A stretch of 64,000 bases of DNA from Leucobacter edaphi (lineage in GTDB: Bacteria; Actinomycetota; Actinomycetes; Actinomycetales; Microbacteriaceae), in contig NZ_JAEHOI010000006.1 in assembly GCF_016522535.1 (NCBI RefSeq), positions 186,001-250,000 on the forward strand, given 5' to 3'. The notes below the pieces were generated by a model. It was not told the origin of the DNA. It did not search any database and saw nothing but the letters and a program-made list of their open reading frames with translations. Position 1 is the first letter of the stretch; each line of letters begins with the position of its first letter. A program made the translations under genes and the position numbers. Shown here piece after piece: positions 1 to 11,290 of the stretch.

Positions 1-3673
<3,673 letters not shown>

Positions 3674-3681
<8 letters not shown>

Positions 3682-4081
3682 CACTGTTGCCGACAAGCTG
3701 GCCAAGAAAACCCGCAAGAAGGCGCCGTCCAAGCAGGTCCGCCTGAAGCTCGTCTACGTCGACTTCTGGTCGGCCGTGAAGTTCTCCTTCCTGGTCTCCA
3801 TCTGCATGGCGGTTGTCGGCATCGTGGCGACGATTCTGATCTACACGGTCCTCATGCAGACCGGCGTCTTCGGCCAGGTGGACTCGCTGTTCATGGACAT
3901 CGTCGGCGAGGAGAACAGCCTGATGAAGTTCATCGGCTTCCCGCAGGTCCTCGGTTTCTCCGTCGTGGTCGGGATCCTCAACACGATCGTCGGCACCGCG
4001 CTCGGCGCCGTGGGCGCGCTCGTCTACAACCTGCTCGTGCGCGTGCTCGGCGGCTTCCAGCTCGGATTCACCAGCAACTAG
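3674..4081 (+). CDS. DUF3566 membrane protein downstream of gyrA
   Basis: 135-aa protein of the actinobacterial DUF3566 family, which is almost always found directly after gyrA; no biochemical role is established. A basic N-terminus ([13 protein letters not shown]) precedes two hydrophobic segments at about residues 33-55 and 95-125, the second glycine- and alanine-rich. It overlaps the gyrA stop by 8 nt, so it is translated from the gyrase message. A strong hairpin follows the stop. Family assignment rests on position, length and the two-helix layout. Confidence 0.85.
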
Positions 4082-4100
4082 TTTTCGCACACGCTGCTCA

Positions 4101-4137
4101 CGAGGGCGCGGCATCGCTTCGGCGGGCCGCGCCCTCG
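4101..4137 (+). terminator. Rho-independent-like hairpin after the gyrBA operon
   Basis: Perfect 12-bp inverted repeat, CGAGGGCGCGGC at 4101-4112 and its complement at 4126-4137, with a 13-nt loop. It begins 20 nt after the DUF3566 stop. There is no clear T-run, as is common in high-G+C actinobacteria. Confidence 0.7.
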
Positions 4138-4635
4138 CTGCGTGTGGGGGTGCGCCCGGCATCGAGTCCCGGCGTGCGACGAGGTGCGGATGCCGCGCGG
4201 ACGGATCGCAGCTGGGTCGCAGCTGGATCGAGCGCTGATCGGGGCGGCAGGCGCGGGGGCCGATCGGAGGTGGCGGGCTCGAACGGTTCGCGGATCAGAT
4301 CGGATCGCACTCGGGAGCGACCTGCCCGGTGCGGGTACGTGCACGGAGGATCCGATCTCGCGGCAGAAACGGGCCGCACGGCGACCCGAGGTCGTTCGGT
4401 GGGAAAAAATGCGCGCTGAGCCCGGCCTGGGAGTTCGTGAACGGGGGGAGGGCCGCACCATCGGGAAATGCCGGACCGTAGAGGGGACCGGTGCCACGGC
4501 CAACGTGGCGCGCACCGCGCCGTGCACCGCACCGAGGGGAAAGCAGAAAACTCCTGTTCGAAACGATGAATCGCCCGATCCGCGATTTCGATTTCAGATT
4601 TGCCGACGAATCCGGTAGAGTCATTGCTTGGTCAA
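4138..4635. other. Non-coding stretch before the tRNA pair
   Basis: About 500 bases with no convincing gene: the open frames in it lack family features and overlap each other on both strands. The part at 4185-4330 is rich in repeated GATCG/GGATCG words without a regular period. The only functional signal I see is a possible tRNA promoter at its right end. Confidence 0.5.
4594..4621 (+). promoter_or_regulatory. Possible promoter of the tRNA-Ile/tRNA-Ala unit
   Basis: A weak -35 candidate TTCAGA (4594-4599) and a -10 candidate TAGAGT (4616-4621) are separated by 16 nt and end 14 nt before the tRNA-Ile gene. The -35 match is poor, so this is tentative. Confidence 0.35.
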
Positions 4636-4709
4636 GGGGCTATAGCTCAGGCGGTTAGAGCGCTTCACTGATAATGAAGAGGTCCCAGGTTCAAGTCCTG
4701 GTAGCCCCA
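4636..4709 (+). tRNA. tRNA-Ile (anticodon GAU)
   Basis: 74-nt cloverleaf. Acceptor arms GGGGCTA and TAGCCCC pair fully, the anticodon loop CTGATAA gives anticodon GAU, and the T-arm contains GGTTCAAGTCC. CCA is not fully encoded. Confidence 0.97.
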
Positions 4710-4736
4710 CCGAGTTCAATGTATGTTGTTCTCTAC

Positions 4737-4809
4737 GGGTCCTTAACTCAGTTGGTAGAGTGCCTGCTTTGCAAGCAGGATGTCGGGAGTTCGATTCTCC
4801 CAGGATCCA
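4737..4809 (+). tRNA. tRNA-Ala (anticodon UGC), integration site of the adjacent island
   Basis: 73-nt cloverleaf with acceptor arms GGGTCCT and AGGATCC. The third pair is G-U, the alanine identity element. Anticodon loop TTTGCAA gives UGC, and CCA is encoded (4810-4812). The reading frame of the serine recombinase on the opposite strand runs into this gene and stops at 4748, which marks the tRNA as the likely attachment site. Confidence 0.96.
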
Positions 4810-6433
4810 CCAAAAGTGTCCTACGGGAACACGCGACATCGGAAGATGTTGGGTGTTCCCGTTTCGCGTTCTTGCCTCCGGCGGCCTCGTTGATGATCGT
4901 CTTGAACGGTTCGGCGAGGCGTGGGCGGAGTTGTTCGTCGTCGGTGATCTCCAGCCGTGTGTAGAACGCCTGGTTCGCGAGTCGGCGGTTGCCGTCGTCG
5001 GAGTGCGCGTAGGCGCGGTGCGCGTCGGTGAGGAGCCGCAGGGAGTCGTGGAGGAACGCCCGCGCCCCGGTGTGGTGTTCGTCGTGCTGGGCGAGGCGTT
5101 GCTCGATGTCGGCGAGCCCCGCGCGGATGCGGTCTTGGTGCCGCTTCAACGTGGTCAGGTCGATGGCGTCGGCGAAGTGCGCCGCGAGAAGTTTGTCGCT
5201 CTCAGCCTCGAGCCTCGCCCGGTTGGCGGTGAGGTCGGCGAACTCCTGATCTCGCCCGGCGCTCTGCTCATCGAACGCGGCGTCGACTTCGGCGGCGAGG
5301 TGCCAGTAGTCGGCCTCGCTGATCGTGATGTCCCTGTAGGAGTCCTCGACCAACCGTTCGGCGACCTGGACGGGCACGGCCCGCCGGGTGCAGGTCGTCT
5401 TCTTCGCGGCGCGGCCCGAGCAGATGAAGTAGGCGTAGGTGGTGCCTCTCGGGTTGGTGGCGAAGTCGAGCAGCATCCGCGACCCGCACGAGCCGCAGTG
5501 AAGCAGTCCTTTCAGGTGGTGAGCATGTTGCACGTGCCGCGTCATCCTCGCGTTGCGCGCCTTCAGCAGCGATTGCACCTGATCAAAGAGTGCGGGCTCG
5601 ATGAGCGGTTCGTGCGCGCCGGGATGCAGGGCGCCCTTGTAGCGGATCACACCGGCGTAGTACGGGTTCGTGAGCAGCTTGTAGAGCGTGTTCTTCCCCA
5701 GCGGCTTCGACGGACGCTTCGGCGACGGCACGGTCGTCAGGCCGCGAGCGGTGAGGTCACGCAACAAACCGGTGACGGAGGTCTCGCCCTTGGCGTAGGT
5801 CTCGAGTGCCCACCGAACGAGCGGTGCTCGCTCGGGATCGACCTCGACCGTCCTGACTTCGCGGCCAGCCTCGTCGGTGCGGCGGACGTTGAGATACCCG
5901 ACCGGTGCGCGCATGGGTGTGCCGCCCTGCGCAAGCTTCTGCGTCAAGCCCTTCGTGACCTCGGTGGCGAGGTTGCGGGAGTAGAACTCCGCAATGCTCG
6001 AAATGATGCCGTGGACGAGCACCCCCGACGGCGTTTGATCGATCGACTCGGTCGCCGACACGAGCGTCACGCCCGCGGCGAGGAGGGCTTCGTGAATCTT
6101 CACGTCGTCGGCACGGTTGCGGGCGAGCCAGTCGAGCTTGTCCACGATACAGAAGGTCACCCGGGATGCGGCGATGAACGCGAGCATGTCCTGCAACCCG
6201 TCACGATCCGCCGACCTGGCCGACTCCCCAGCATCGACGAACTCCCGCACGACCCGCGCACCCAACTCTGCGGCCTTCCGCGCGTTGGCCTCGCGCTGCG
6301 CAGGGATCGAGAAGCCTTCCTCGGCGCCGCCACGCTCCGCCTGCTCGCGCGTGGAGACACGCAGGTAAGACACCGCGAGCAGCACCGCGGCGCCCACCTC
6401 GACGGCGGTGTCGGTGGTGACTGTGCTGCTCAT
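4748..6433 (-). CDS. Large serine recombinase (integrase), possibly inactive
   Basis: 561-aa site-specific recombinase of the serine integrase family. The N-terminal resolvase fold has the catalytic Ser27 in YLRVSTREQ; a recombinase domain follows (about 170-290), then a zinc ribbon with C313, C316, C338 and C348, and a coiled-coil region (about 390-480). The normally invariant DRLxR motif reads DWLAR at D101-R105: Trp102 stands where gamma-delta resolvase has Arg68, a change explained by one base (CGG to TGG, codon at 6128-6130). The last 20 or so codons are read from the antisense strand of tRNA-Ala. Family assignment is secure; loss of activity is inference. Confidence 0.92.
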   Translation of the reverse strand: MSSTVTTDTAVEVGAAVLLAVSYLRVSTREQAERGGAEEGFSIPAQREANARKAAELGARVVREFVDAGESARSADRDGLQDMLAFIAASRVTFCIVDKLDWLARNRADDVKIHEALLAAGVTLVSATESIDQTPSGVLVHGIISSIAEFYSRNLATEVTKGLTQKLAQGGTPMRAPVGYLNVRRTDEAGREVRTVEVDPERAPLVRWALETYAKGETSVTGLLRDLTARGLTTVPSPKRPSKPLGKNTLYKLLTNPYYAGVIRYKGALHPGAHEPLIEPALFDQVQSLLKARNARMTRHVQHAHHLKGLLHCGSCGSRMLLDFATNPRGTTYAYFICSGRAAKKTTCTRRAVPVQVAERLVEDSYRDITISEADYWHLAAEVDAAFDEQSAGRDQEFADLTANRARLEAESDKLLAAHFADAIDLTTLKRHQDRIRAGLADIEQRLAQHDEHHTGARAFLHDSLRLLTDAHRAYAHSDDGNRRLANQAFYTRLEITDDEQLRPRLAEPFKTIINEAAGGKNAKREHPTSSDVACSRRTLLVDPGRIELPTSCLQSRHSTN

Positions 6434-6460
6434 GGTGGCCTACTTCGCCTCGAAGGGTCG

Positions 6461-6841
6461 TCAACGGGTTGAAGAGCTACTTGGTGACCGTGGTGGAAAA
6501 TGTCCACCACCGTGATGCCGTATGGAGCGGCATTCGTGGGCTGACGGTCCCGGAAAATTTCCGGAACCGTCCAGGCGTCCCGATACTTCAAGCCCGACGC
6601 CGTCAGGAAGTGCCAGCCCGTAGGGGTCTGGCTCGCCGTTGATCCAGGCGCGGTGCCGTGCCGCGGCGATGCCGAGCACCCACGCGACGAGCCTTCTCAT
6701 GTCGGGCTCGTCACGCCGCGTCACCCGCAGCTGTAGGTTCCTCGCATCAGAGTTCATGCCAGGTAGGTGCGCAGCACTTCCCAAACCGAGAGCACCCAGA
6801 CGAATTACCGCCCGCCGTACGACCCACTTCCGGAGGGACAC
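6461..6841 (-). CDS. Hypothetical small protein, doubtful
   Basis: Open frame of 126 codons beginning 19 nt beyond a TetR-type operator (6861-6878) and ending shortly before the recombinase start. The first 75 residues look protein-like (a basic stretch, then MRRLVAWVLGIAAARHRAW), but the rest is low-complexity and coincides with two palindromes, suggesting that only the first part, or none of it, is coding. No family recognised. It is listed because its position after the operator would make it the repressor's second target. Confidence 0.25.
   Translation of the reverse strand: MSLRKWVVRRAVIRLGALGLGSAAHLPGMNSDARNLQLRVTRRDEPDMRRLVAWVLGIAAARHRAWINGEPDPYGLALPDGVGLEVSGRLDGSGNFPGPSAHECRSIRHHGGGHFPPRSPSSSSTR
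6490..6510. promoter_or_regulatory. Inverted repeat upstream of the recombinase (site 1)
   Basis: Perfect 8-bp arms GTGGTGGA (6490-6497) and TCCACCAC (6503-6510) around AAATG. It lies 57 nt upstream of the recombinase start, so it could be an operator or part of an attachment site. Confidence 0.4.
6545..6569. promoter_or_regulatory. Long palindrome upstream of the recombinase (site 2)
   Basis: 25-bp palindrome with the core CCGGAAAATTTCCGG (6550-6564), extended by CGGT and ACCG on the outside with one mismatch per arm. It shares the GGAAAAT centre with site 1, 40 nt away. Candidate operator or recombinase binding site. Confidence 0.45.
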
Positions 6842-6860
6842 GCCTCTTGCAGATCAAGGA

Positions 6861-6878
6861 CCGTACTACTCCGTATGG
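6861..6878. promoter_or_regulatory. TetR-type operator copy 1
   Basis: CCGTACTACTCCGTATGG, 18 nt with 6-bp half-sites separated by 6 nt. It matches the site upstream of the tetR gene (7559-7576) in both half-sites except one base. It lies just downstream of tetR and in front of the minus-strand frame at 6461-6841. Confidence 0.55.
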
Positions 6879-6896
6879 AATTGTGATGCGATCAGA

Positions 6897-7508
6897 CTAC
6901 GCCTCTTCACGATCTGGGAACAGGTAGAACGCGATCTTCGGCAGCCTGACCAGCCCGCGCCCGAGCGCCGCCGTGAACAGCTCCTCGGCGAGATGCTTGA
7001 GCTCGGGAGCGAGGAAGCTGGCCGCCGCATCAGCCACCTCAGGGTCTTCGTCGGGGTCGTCGGCGCGAAGCATCACCACGACCGCGCCGCGGATGTCGTC
7101 ACACCAATCCTGGGTCGCCTGAGCAAGCGGCTTGATCGCACCGGCCACACCGTCAGCCATAAGCCGGATCAGCGCCTGACCTTCGCGACGGTCGAACAGG
7201 CGATCGAGCGCGGCGACGATATGCGCACGCACCGCCTCAACCTCGGCACCTTGAGGTGTGGGGGTGCCGTCGAGGAACGCGAGCGTGCTCGCCCGCATGT
7301 GGCTGATCGCATCCAGCGCCAGCCCCTCCTTCCCCTTGCCGGGGAAATGGTGGTACATACTGCCCTGCCCGACACCGGACCGTTTCTGGATCATCACCGG
7401 GCTCGTCGCCTCGAAACCACGCTCCGACAGCAACTTGCATGTCGCAGCCACCAGCTTCTGCTTCGAGTCATACGCCGGACGCCCCGGACCCCGCCACTTC
7501 TCCACCAT
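6897..7508 (-). CDS. TetR-family transcriptional repressor
   Basis: 203-aa regulator. The N-terminal HTH is visible in KLVAATCKLLSERGFEATS and SGVGQGSMYHHFPGKGK, the typical TetR recognition helix ending in YHHF. The C-terminal ligand domain (SHMRAST... LDRLFDRREGQ) resembles regulators related to AcrR or YxaF/LmrA, but no ligand can be named. The start was placed at the ATG at 7508 because the HTH begins about 15 residues later; the frame upstream is not conserved-looking. The gene is bracketed by two near-identical 18-nt inverted repeats, suggesting autoregulation. No efflux pump or other usual target is adjacent. Confidence 0.85.
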   Translation of the reverse strand: MVEKWRGPGRPAYDSKQKLVAATCKLLSERGFEATSPVMIQKRSGVGQGSMYHHFPGKGKEGLALDAISHMRASTLAFLDGTPTPQGAEVEAVRAHIVAALDRLFDRREGQALIRLMADGVAGAIKPLAQATQDWCDDIRGAVVVMLRADDPDEDPEVADAAASFLAPELKHLAEELFTAALGRGLVRLPKIAFYLFPDREEA

Positions 7509-7558
7509 CCTCACCACGCTCCTCGCCGCCGAGTGGCCTATGGCCGCACGGATCAATT

Positions 7559-7576
7559 CCATACAGAGTCGTATGG
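7559..7576. promoter_or_regulatory. TetR-type operator copy 2 (autoregulatory)
   Basis: CCATACAGAGTCGTATGG: perfect 6-bp half-sites CCATAC/GTATGG with a 6-nt spacer, centred about 60 nt upstream of the tetR start. Confidence 0.6.
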
Positions 7577-7677
7577 ACCTTGACCTGCAAGACGCGTGAT
7601 AGCCCTGAGTGAGTGTCAACGTGTTCTGAGGCGAATCAAGCGGGCCGTCGCGGGTCGTGGACTGGTGCTGACTCCAA

Positions 7678-8586
7678 GTGGACAATGGTTCTGTGGGTAG
7701 AGTGAAGAAGAACGGCAGTAGATGCCACCAGCTTGAGGACGTCAGCTTCGTTCTGCCCACAGACGTGCCGCGCAAGGGGCGCAAGGTGCCCGCGCCGCCG
7801 CTTGGCGTTCCACCTCAGGTGGGGCGCCGCGAAGCTGCGGAAGCCCGTCACCCAGGCTTCGTACGTGACGGGCGATTCACCGCTGGCGCGTACACAGTCC
7901 CAAGGTTTGACTTTGAGAGGTGCCCGATCTGCCTCAGGCCAGACGATCTCACCGACGAGCATGTACCCATGAAATCGCTCGGTGGGAAGGTCATGACACG
8001 GACGTGCAGCGACTGCAACAACAGGCTGGGTTCGGTGTCCGAGGCTGCTTTGCGTTCAGTTGTCGCAGGCGAGGTCATTGTTGAAGCAGCAAGACAGGGC
8101 GCTGATGGTTTTCGAGGATTCCGCAAGGCAACTGTAGCGCTACGTCAGGCTCCCTCAGCGATACCGGAAATGCACGTGACAAGTGGTGATAACGAACTTC
8201 TTGCCGCTATTTCCTCCGGCGAGCCGCTCGCTGTTCGCTACCGCCTGTTCGACCCGTTCCCCTCCGGAATAGCGATTCTCAAGTACGCCTACCTGGCGGC
8301 CTGCATCTGGCTTCGCGAGATTCCGATAACTGAAGAAGCTGAGTCAATTCGTTTGGTGCTTATGGCTATCCGCGACGGCGAGGAACTTCCTGAGGATGTC
8401 TGCGAGGCCATCAGCGGTCTCATCCACATTCTGGTACTCGTTGAGAATCCCAGCCACGATCTCGGCTCGATCGTGCTTGTGGAACCGACGACAGTTCACT
8501 CCGGATGGGGTTTCGTCCTCGGACAACGCTTGAGATGCCCCTGGCCGTTCTCAGACGTGCAGCCAACTGATCGCCGTGACGCGTAG
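7678..8586 (+). CDS. HNH-like zinc-binding protein of the island
   Basis: About 302 aa from a GTG start (later GTG codons at 7693 and 7702 are also possible). The recognisable part is residues 80-120: CPIC (C82, C85), then DEHV (E94, H95), then TCSDCNN (C110, C113, N114, N115). This is the layout of HNH-type nuclease domains in which two CxxC pairs bind zinc and the EH and N residues form the active site. The remaining 180 residues match nothing I recognise. Codon use is less GC-biased than in flanking chromosomal genes, in line with transfer. A DNase role is inferred from the motif only. Confidence 0.6.
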   Translation: MDNGSVGRVKKNGSRCHQLEDVSFVLPTDVPRKGRKVPAPPLGVPPQVGRREAAEARHPGFVRDGRFTAGAYTVPRFDFERCPICLRPDDLTDEHVPMKSLGGKVMTRTCSDCNNRLGSVSEAALRSVVAGEVIVEAARQGADGFRGFRKATVALRQAPSAIPEMHVTSGDNELLAAISSGEPLAVRYRLFDPFPSGIAILKYAYLAACIWLREIPITEEAESIRLVLMAIRDGEELPEDVCEAISGLIHILVLVENPSHDLGSIVLVEPTTVHSGWGFVLGQRLRCPWPFSDVQPTDRRDA

Positions 8587-8611
8587 CGATCGAAACCCAT
8601 GTGGTGCGGGC

Positions 8612-10762
8612 CTACACCAGGCCTCCACGAAGATCTCGAATCGGAAAGATGTCGTCGTACGCCAGGTAGCTACGGAGATGCTCCTGGCGGATCATCAGCA
8701 TGCCTCGGTCTGTATGCCTTGCAGGCACGATGCCACGAGAGTACATGTCTGATGGATCGGCCCCACTCCTAAGGAGGAGGAGGGCCACCTGCCAGTGGTC
8801 GCTGCTGCCGCCGGACGGCACACTCATCTCTGCGGCTTGGGCTAGCGCGGAGTTTCCGCCAGTGCGTCGATGAATGTTCGGATTGGCACCCGCCTGGAGA
8901 AGCAGTTGGACATTGCGCATCCGGCCTCTGCTCGCGGCGTAGAAGAGCGCTGAGTCCCCATCTGAGTCCACCGCGTCGACGCTTCCGCTCTGCGTGAGCA
9001 TGATAGCTACTTCGTCGTCTAGGCCTGCTGCAGCACACTGCATGAGGGGGGTGCGTCCGTCTCGGAGGTCGAAGAAGGACTGACGCAGCTCGTTCGTTCC
9101 AAGACTCACGAGGTCCAGGGTGGCCCAGCGCTGCATTCTCGGCTCGGTGAAATGCGGCAGGGGGAGTCTCCGCGGAATCGGACCGTGGGTGGCTTCCATG
9201 TTCCCGTGATTCTCAACGACGCGTTCGCTCGGGAAACCGCCCCAGCCATACACGGTTCCGGTTGACGTGAGCGCATAGACCTCGGCACCGTGAACGACAA
9301 GCGCAACAATGTCATCGAGCCCGGTTACCGGGACGGGGTGATCACGGTCGATCGTCGTTCCGTCTCCGATCTGGCCGAAATTGTTGCACCCCCAACCGTA
9401 GGCGCGCCCGTCGCTCTTGAGAGCGTGCCAGGTACTCTCATTGTTGATCCAGTCCCGTCGGTGGACGACGGCGACGATGCCTGTCAGATCAGGGACTTGC
9501 TTTACCGCGAGGTCTTCGCCCCAACTCCAAACCCGCCCATCGTCATCGATCGCCGTCTGGCCCTCGCCCAAGGCTCGAATGGGTGGAAGGCCGACCAATT
9601 GAGTTGGAACGCTACGCGCGACCTTGTCTCCGTCAAACGACCACCCGTAACCCCAAACCAGGACCGCACCCGTGTTCGTCAGTGCCACAACGCCATCTTG
9701 CTGCTCCGAGCACCGGATTTCGCTGACGCCCTTCAAGTGCGGGAGCAAAGCGGGCGCGCTGCGTCTTGCTTCCGAACCGTCGCCTAGGCGCCCACCATGT
9801 TGCGATCCCCAGGACCAGACATCTCCACTCGCGCCGATTGCGAAGTGGGTACTGCCGGTTGAAGCCAACGCGTTGATTCCGACAAGACTGGTGACTTGCA
9901 GCGGCGACTCTTTGTCTCGCCCCTCCTGACCGATCTCATCGAAGTAGTTCTCTCCCCAGGCCCAAACATCGCCGTGCTCGGTGAGTGCGAGTATCTCGTT
10001 CTGCGAGCCAGCGATCTGAACGACCTTGGCCGGAATCACCAGGCGACGCGCGGGCAGGCGCACGGGTTCGTACACCTCTCCCTGCGACTTGCTGACAAGA
10101 GCCGTGCGCGACTCCCAACTGATCACATTGCCTTCGACGTCGAGTCCGTAACCCCATTCACTACGAGGCACAGCCTGGGCAAACCTCTTGAGTGCCGTGG
10201 AGAACCCGATTACGCCCAGATGCTTGAAGCCCGGGAGCTGTGGGGTTGCGGTGATCGTAGTTCTCAAGCGCAGTTCGGAATCCTCTTGAGATGGCACCGG
10301 CGCAGTCTCAACCGGCTGGACCCGACTGTTGGCAGTCCCCGCCGGAGGCCTGGCGGATTGGTCAGGGCGGGCGTGAGGAGAGTCCGACGGGTCTCCAGCA
10401 GGAATCGCGTTGTTCCTAGCGTTGGTGTGGACAGACAGTAGTGCCTCTCGGAGCCCGGTTCGCCCCGCCACAATGAACTCCTCGACAGTCCCATCAACCA
10501 GTGTCAGAGTCCAGCGCGAACCGGCCACCGCACCTCCCGAGCCGCCAACGAAGGAAACGACTTCCGAGAGCGAGAGGCGCAACTCGTATCTACGCTGGAA
10601 GAGTCCGTGCGCACGGAAGACCAGCTCCGGCTGGGGTCCTTCCTGAAGCCAGAGGTGCCCACCCAACGCGATACCGTTCTTGAAGTGGTTCGCACGGGTC
10701 TTGTGGCTAAGCGTTTGGTCAACACCGTTCATGAGGTCAACGATATCGGTCGTGAACGGCAC
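8612..10762 (-). CDS. RCC1-repeat and ankyrin-repeat protein
   Basis: 716-aa protein without signal peptide or membrane segment, so probably cytoplasmic or released by lysis. Residues 1-120 resemble a GRAM/PH-like fold (LVFRAHGLFQRRYELRLSLSEV...SRWTLTLVDG), 120-170 is a linker, about 175-545 holds repeated VWxWG units of an RCC1-type beta-propeller (VWAWGENYFDEIG, VWSWGSQHGGRLGDG, YGWGCNNFGQIGDG), and 575-690 contains ankyrin repeats (DGRTPLMQCAAAGLDDEV, DGDSALFYAASRGR). All three are protein-protein or protein-lipid interaction modules, so an effector or scaffold role is possible; no enzymatic motif is visible. The lower G+C indicates recent acquisition. Confidence 0.75.
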   Translation of the reverse strand: MPFTTDIVDLMNGVDQTLSHKTRANHFKNGIALGGHLWLQEGPQPELVFRAHGLFQRRYELRLSLSEVVSFVGGSGGAVAGSRWTLTLVDGTVEEFIVAGRTGLREALLSVHTNARNNAIPAGDPSDSPHARPDQSARPPAGTANSRVQPVETAPVPSQEDSELRLRTTITATPQLPGFKHLGVIGFSTALKRFAQAVPRSEWGYGLDVEGNVISWESRTALVSKSQGEVYEPVRLPARRLVIPAKVVQIAGSQNEILALTEHGDVWAWGENYFDEIGQEGRDKESPLQVTSLVGINALASTGSTHFAIGASGDVWSWGSQHGGRLGDGSEARRSAPALLPHLKGVSEIRCSEQQDGVVALTNTGAVLVWGYGWSFDGDKVARSVPTQLVGLPPIRALGEGQTAIDDDGRVWSWGEDLAVKQVPDLTGIVAVVHRRDWINNESTWHALKSDGRAYGWGCNNFGQIGDGTTIDRDHPVPVTGLDDIVALVVHGAEVYALTSTGTVYGWGGFPSERVVENHGNMEATHGPIPRRLPLPHFTEPRMQRWATLDLVSLGTNELRQSFFDLRDGRTPLMQCAAAGLDDEVAIMLTQSGSVDAVDSDGDSALFYAASRGRMRNVQLLLQAGANPNIHRRTGGNSALAQAAEMSVPSGGSSDHWQVALLLLRSGADPSDMYSRGIVPARHTDRGMLMIRQEHLRSYLAYDDIFPIRDLRGGLV

Positions 10763-10873
10763 ACACTTTGATCTGACGGCACAGTCTGGGGACGCCTGAA
10801 CGGGGCCGCCTACTTTCGTCAGACCGCCATGGTCCCGACGGCTTTGCGACCCGCCGCCGACTACCGGTAGGTT

Positions 10874-11158
10874 TCACGCCAGACCAGTCTTCGCCCACAC
10901 TGTGCCGCGATGCACGCCAAACTGCTCTGCGAGCGCATTCACGCTGACGCCGTTGGCGCGGGCTGTTCGCATAGCGTCCACTTCCTCCGTCGTGAGCCGT
11001 GTTCGAGTGCGTCTCCTTGGCTCTGCCGACGCCTTGATCAGTGGATCATCAGGTTCGCCAACGGGTTCAGCAGGAACGCCAGGCCCTTGATTCCACTCGG
11101 AGATCAGCCACTCGACCCGCTGTCGCCTGTTCCCATAGTGGTCGATGGCGTCCACCAC
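10874..11158 (-). CDS. Small HTH protein resembling a recombinase or transposase DNA-binding end
   Basis: The last 50 residues (RTRLTTEEVDAMRTARANGVSVNALAEQFGVHRGTVW, about 40-80) form a Hin-like helix-turn-helix typical of the C-terminus of small serine recombinases and of some transposase N-termini. A GTG start at 11158 gives 94 aa; the frame stays open further upstream but lacks a better start and overlaps a hairpin. No catalytic domain is present, so this is either a free-standing HTH regulator or a remnant. Its place at the right edge of the island fits both. Confidence 0.45.
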   Translation of the reverse strand: MVDAIDHYGNRRQRVEWLISEWNQGPGVPAEPVGEPDDPLIKASAEPRRRTRTRLTTEEVDAMRTARANGVSVNALAEQFGVHRGTVWAKTGLA

Positions 11159-11159
11159 T

Positions 11160-11189
11160 ACAACCCCGGTCCTCACGGATCGGGGTTGT
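11160..11189. terminator. Hairpin at the right side of the island
   Basis: 9-bp arms ACAACCCCG (11160-11168) and CGGGGTTGT (11181-11189) with a 12-nt loop, followed on the plus strand by TTCGTTCTC. Plausible terminator for plus-strand transcription leaving the island. Confidence 0.45.
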
Positions 11190-11290
11190 TTCGTTCTCGC
11201 TCTGGGCGGCCGGCCTGTAGGACCGGGGTCCCCCTGGTATTCCGTTCCACCGTGCACTACGTTGCTGCTTACGAGGGGTCGGAGGGCCTG

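Larger units (their letters stand above)
4810..11250. mobile_element. Probable integrated genomic island at tRNA-Ala (borders approximate)
   Basis: The segment begins at the 3' end of tRNA-Ala with a large serine recombinase and carries accessory genes (TetR, HNH, RCC1-ankyrin, HTH) that have nothing to do with the surrounding housekeeping genes. Codon use and G+C are visibly lower between about 7600 and 10750, where AT-rich codons are frequent. I could not find a copy of the tRNA 3' end at the far side, so the right border, placed before the ParB-like gene at 11291, is inferred from gene content and composition only. Confidence 0.6.

Noticed and set aside
4138-4600. GATCG-rich stretch as an origin or repeat array
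   Set aside because: The words are irregularly spaced and lack DnaA-box consensus; probably random in this composition.
4760-6472. Plus-strand frame of about 570 codons opposite the recombinase
   Set aside because: No family features; the minus-strand recombinase explains the region fully.
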